Source of the DNA: an uncultured Gammaproteobacteria bacterium
Lineage (GTDB): Bacteria > Pseudomonadota > Gammaproteobacteria > Cardiobacteriales > CAKMZF01
Assembly: GCA_929200405.1 (NCBI GenBank)
Contig: CAKMZF010000011.1
Coordinates: 2,136 to 34,224, forward strand
DNA: 32,089 nt
Direction: 5' to 3'
Positions within the stretch are counted from its first letter, which is position 1. Every line of letters begins with the position of its first letter. Made by a program: the position numbers and the translations under genes. Shown piece after piece: positions 29,004-32,089 of the stretch. The notes under the pieces are model-generated. The model made no database searches. It saw only the letters and a program-made list of their open reading frames with translations, and was not told the origin of the DNA.

Positions 29004-29480
29004 ATGACCGTAGAAGTTGGCAAGCCAATACCTGATTTTTCAGCGCCTTTAACAGGTGATAAGACCTTTCATCTCAAAGACTTTATAGGCGAAAATCTAG
29101 TTATCTATTTCTATCCCAGAGATAGCACCCCTGGTTGCACACAGGAAGGGTTAGATTTCCAAGCGCTATTGGATGAGTTTGCAAAGCACAACACCATGGT
29201 GTTTGGTCTGTCTCGGGATACCTTGCGTAAGCATGAAAACTTCCGTGAGAAACAAGGTTACACGTTTGATTTAATAAGCGATACCTCAGAAGAAGTCTGC
29301 AATATTTTTGATGTGATTCGCGATAAAAAAATGTACGGTAAAGATGTTAGAGGCATAGAGCGCAGTACTTTTTTAATCGATAAAGATGGTAAGTTAGTTA
29401 TGGAGTGGCGCAAACTAAAGATAGCAGGCCATGCGCAAGCAGTACTAGAAGCCGTACAAGCATTAGACTCTACTAACTAA
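29004..29480 (+). CDS. bcp: Peroxiredoxin, Bcp/PrxQ family
   Basis: 158 aa; VIYFYPRDSTPGCTQEGLDF peroxidatic Cys, GLSRDTLRKHENFREKQGYTFDLISD, ERSTFLIDKDGKL. Confidence 0.92.
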   Translation: MTVEVGKPIPDFSAPLTGDKTFHLKDFIGENLVIYFYPRDSTPGCTQEGLDFQALLDEFAKHNTMVFGLSRDTLRKHENFREKQGYTFDLISDTSEEVCNIFDVIRDKKMYGKDVRGIERSTFLIDKDGKLVMEWRKLKIAGHAQAVLEAVQALDSTN

Positions 29481-29525
29481 CATAGCTGATAGAATTGCGG
29501 TAGGAAATGAAGGGGATAAGCCGAA

Positions 29526-31856
29526 ATGTTGCCATTTGATAAGCTGGGGGAGTTTTTCCTTGGCAATGAAACCACAGAAACCAAAGCACCGGTATTGCTG
29601 AGCGCAAAAGACCTGACCACACATGCATTTATTGTTGGCATGACGGGCAGCGGTAAAACCGGTTTGGCGGTGGATTTGCTGGAAGAAGCGTTGCTGGACG
29701 ATATTCCTGTGATTGCGATTGACCCCAAAGGCGATTTAGCAAATCTTGCGCTCCAATTTGGAGATTTAAATGCTCCCGAGGCAAAACCTTGGTTGGAGCT
29801 AGGTGGTAAGAGTGGTGATGAGCAGCGTCAACATTGGCAGAAAATTCGGGGCTATTCTGGCATAGAATCAGACCGCATAGAGCACCTGCGAGATAAGCTG
29901 GTGTTCAGAGTTTTCACCCCTGGGCAAGCGGATGGATTTCCAGTGAATACTCTACCACTGGATGCAGCGAGCTATAAAGATTTTTCAGACAGTGCAAGGG
30001 ATGAAAAAGCCAATGCCCTAAGTGTCGCCTTGCTAACCAGAATAGGAGAATATAAAGACAACCAAGTCAGTCCAGCGCAGGTGTATTTAGCCAAGATTTT
30101 TCTATGGCATTGGCAAAACCAACAGCCTTTAGATTTAGCAACACTACTGGGAGCTGTGCAAAAACCACCGTTTGATATGATTGGTCTATTGGACGTAGAG
30201 ATATTTTTCCCTGCCAAAGATCGCCACGCCTTGATGCTCAAGCTTAACGGTCTCATTGCCTCACCCGGATTTGAAGATTGGCTATCAGGCCCAGCCTTGG
30301 ATGTCGGTACACTATATCAGTTGGGTGGTGCTAAAGTACCAGTGACTATATTCTCCATTGCACATCTAAGTGAAGAAGATAGGCAGTTTTTTGTCAGTCT
30401 GTTGCTGGCGGAAATCATAGCTTGGATGCGTAGCCAAAACGGTTCAGATGCCCTGCGTGCAGTGCTGTATATGGATGAGATTTTTGGCTTTATACCGCCC
30501 ATTGCAAATCCGCCAAGCAAGACCTTATTTTTAACCCTATTAAAACAAGCCCGTGCCTATGGCTTGGGGTTGGCATTGGCAACACAAAACCCAGTAGATT
30601 TAGATTACAAAGGGCTATCCAATATTGGTACATGGATGATCGGACGGCTGCAAACCAAGCGTGACAGAGAAAGATTGCTAGACGGCTTGCAGCAGTTACG
30701 AGGTGACGCTGAAGATGTTGAGAAGCTGATAAGTGAGTTGAAAAAAAGAGAGTTCTTGCTGAACTCGGTTCATAACAGTGCGCAACCAAGATTTTACACT
30801 CGCTGTACCCAAAGTTTATTAGTTGGGCCGCTATCTGTGGCGCAACTCAAGAAATTGCCTAATTTAGTTATTGATCAAGATGTTAAAAATACACAGTCAC
30901 TCGCAAACACCGACGGTGATGATGCTATCGTAGAACAGGAAGCGTTAGTTGCTGGGCAATCAAGCATTCCCCCCGCAGTGAATCCGCGAATAGAAATGCG
31001 CTATCAGAGCATAGCGCTTGCGGGCGTGTATCAGCCTGTACTAACTGTCTTTGCAGATATTTTTTACGAGCATAAAGAGAGTGGTTTGCAAGAGTACCAA
31101 ACTCGTACCCTAACGGTGCCTTGTAATGAAGCCGGTAATGTCGACTGGGCTGCAGCTGAGTTATCAGATGTAGATGACTCAGTAGATTGGCAAACCAGTC
31201 CGCAGGCGAATATTGGCTTTGCTAAACTGCCCAAGCTATTGCAGCAGCTCACTCCCTATACTCGCTCAAAGACTGTTATACGAAAAGTGATTCAGCCAAA
31301 ATCAGCTGTTGATATACTGTGCTATGAACCTCTGGAATTGTTTGCTCAACAAGGTGAATCAGAGGCAACTTTTCGGGCGAGAGTGGCGCTGGCGATAAAA
31401 GAAAACAGAGACGTGCTTAAAGAAGCATTGCGTGCCGAAACAGACCAACAACTATCGAAACTTAATGACAAAATGTCAGTGCTAATGAACCGTTTGGAGC
31501 GTGAAAAATCGGAGTCAATGTCTGCAAAGCTGACATCTTGGGTCAAAGTTGGCTCAGCGCTGCTATCTGCTTTTGTTAGCACTAAAACCATCAGTGCCAC
31601 CAATGCCAGTAGAGCCAGCAGCTCTATTAATGCAGTGACAAGGGCAAGGAAGCAAGCCCGAGACGTAAAACTAGTGGCAGAGGATATCGCTGAGCTTGAA
31701 CAAGAAATAGACCTTATCGAGCAGAGTCTAGCAGAGAGAATCCAGCAGCTAGAGGTAGATCAACCGGATCTGCAAAGCATTGCTTTGCAATCGATGCCAG
31801 TACAGCCCAAACTTACGGATATCAATGTGGCTAAATGCTTCTTAGGCTGGGTTTGA
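29526..31856 (+). CDS. HerA/FtsK-superfamily ATP-binding protein (DUF87/DUF853-like) with C-terminal coiled coil
   Basis: Walker A GMTGSGKTGLAVDLLEEAL, IPVIAIDPKGDLANLALQFGDL, Walker B AVLYMDEIFGFIPP, ALATQNPVDLDYKGLSNIGTWMIGRLQTKRD; C-terminal LEQEIDLIEQSLAERIQQLEV. Confidence 0.85.
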   Translation: MLPFDKLGEFFLGNETTETKAPVLLSAKDLTTHAFIVGMTGSGKTGLAVDLLEEALLDDIPVIAIDPKGDLANLALQFGDLNAPEAKPWLELGGKSGDEQRQHWQKIRGYSGIESDRIEHLRDKLVFRVFTPGQADGFPVNTLPLDAASYKDFSDSARDEKANALSVALLTRIGEYKDNQVSPAQVYLAKIFLWHWQNQQPLDLATLLGAVQKPPFDMIGLLDVEIFFPAKDRHALMLKLNGLIASPGFEDWLSGPALDVGTLYQLGGAKVPVTIFSIAHLSEEDRQFFVSLLLAEIIAWMRSQNGSDALRAVLYMDEIFGFIPPIANPPSKTLFLTLLKQARAYGLGLALATQNPVDLDYKGLSNIGTWMIGRLQTKRDRERLLDGLQQLRGDAEDVEKLISELKKREFLLNSVHNSAQPRFYTRCTQSLLVGPLSVAQLKKLPNLVIDQDVKNTQSLANTDGDDAIVEQEALVAGQSSIPPAVNPRIEMRYQSIALAGVYQPVLTVFADIFYEHKESGLQEYQTRTLTVPCNEAGNVDWAAAELSDVDDSVDWQTSPQANIGFAKLPKLLQQLTPYTRSKTVIRKVIQPKSAVDILCYEPLELFAQQGESEATFRARVALAIKENRDVLKEALRAETDQQLSKLNDKMSVLMNRLEREKSESMSAKLTSWVKVGSALLSAFVSTKTISATNASRASSSINAVTRARKQARDVKLVAEDIAELEQEIDLIEQSLAERIQQLEVDQPDLQSIALQSMPVQPKLTDINVAKCFLGWV

Positions 31857-32089
31857 TTTGATAGTTCTGTTATCTCGGAAGTTGTAGCTTGTAATATTCC
31901 ATAGGCCAGCCCTCGCAACAATAGTTGTTCGAGTACAGGGAAGTTACCGACCATAAAACCATTGTTAATTGATATTAATAAAATGTTAGAAAAAATGGTA
32001 CCATTTGTTAGACTGGAATTGTTACAGGTCAATAATAGGATTATCAGTGGAATTATCTGGGTTATTTTCTGGAATCATTTCATCTCAAG

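Noticed and set aside
31760-32032. 90-aa minus ORF at right end
   Set aside because: Overlaps the 3' end of the ATPase on the opposite strand and has no recognisable domain.
32047-32089. Possible truncated GTG-start CDS (VELSGLFSGIISSQ...) at right edge
   Set aside because: Only 14 codons are visible; AGGA is upstream but family and reality cannot be judged.
1-32089. CRISPR arrays, tRNA/rRNA genes, insertion sequences, phage or toxin-antitoxin/defence cassettes
   Set aside because: No regularly spaced direct repeats, cloverleaf or rRNA signatures, transposase/integrase motifs or recognisable defence proteins seen by eye. Absence was not verified computationally.

Overview
This window is a gammaproteobacterial chromosomal segment made mostly of conserved core genes. 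A long minus-strand block reads, in transcription order: rpsB, tsf, pyrH, frr, uppS, cdsA, dxr, rseP, bamA, skp, lpxD, fabZ, lpxA, lpxB, rnhB, dnaE, mnmH (selU). It is the classical translation / envelope-biogenesis / lipid A / replication cluster. Divergent from rpsB are map and glnD (+). The left edge holds the N-terminus of a UvrA-family ATPase (-), a small Lpp-like lipoprotein (-) and an M17 leucyl aminopeptidase (+). The right side holds a 4HBT-type thioesterase (-), a GMC oxidoreductase (+), a DUF2147 protein (+), a Bcp/PrxQ peroxiredoxin (+) and a large HerA/DUF87-type ATPase (+). I see no CRISPR array, tRNA, rRNA, insertion sequence, phage gene or obvious defence island, and no convincing new multi-gene system. 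The observations most worth checking are: an Arg replacing the conserved Gly of the MnmH Walker A motif; a His-to-Tyr change at a conserved LpxA position; a structured rpsB leader with a GC-rich discriminator promoter; tandem perfect hairpins between rpsB and tsf; operator-like dyads around the map and pyrH -10 elements; and the uncharacterised bcp-linked HerA/DUF87 ATPase.
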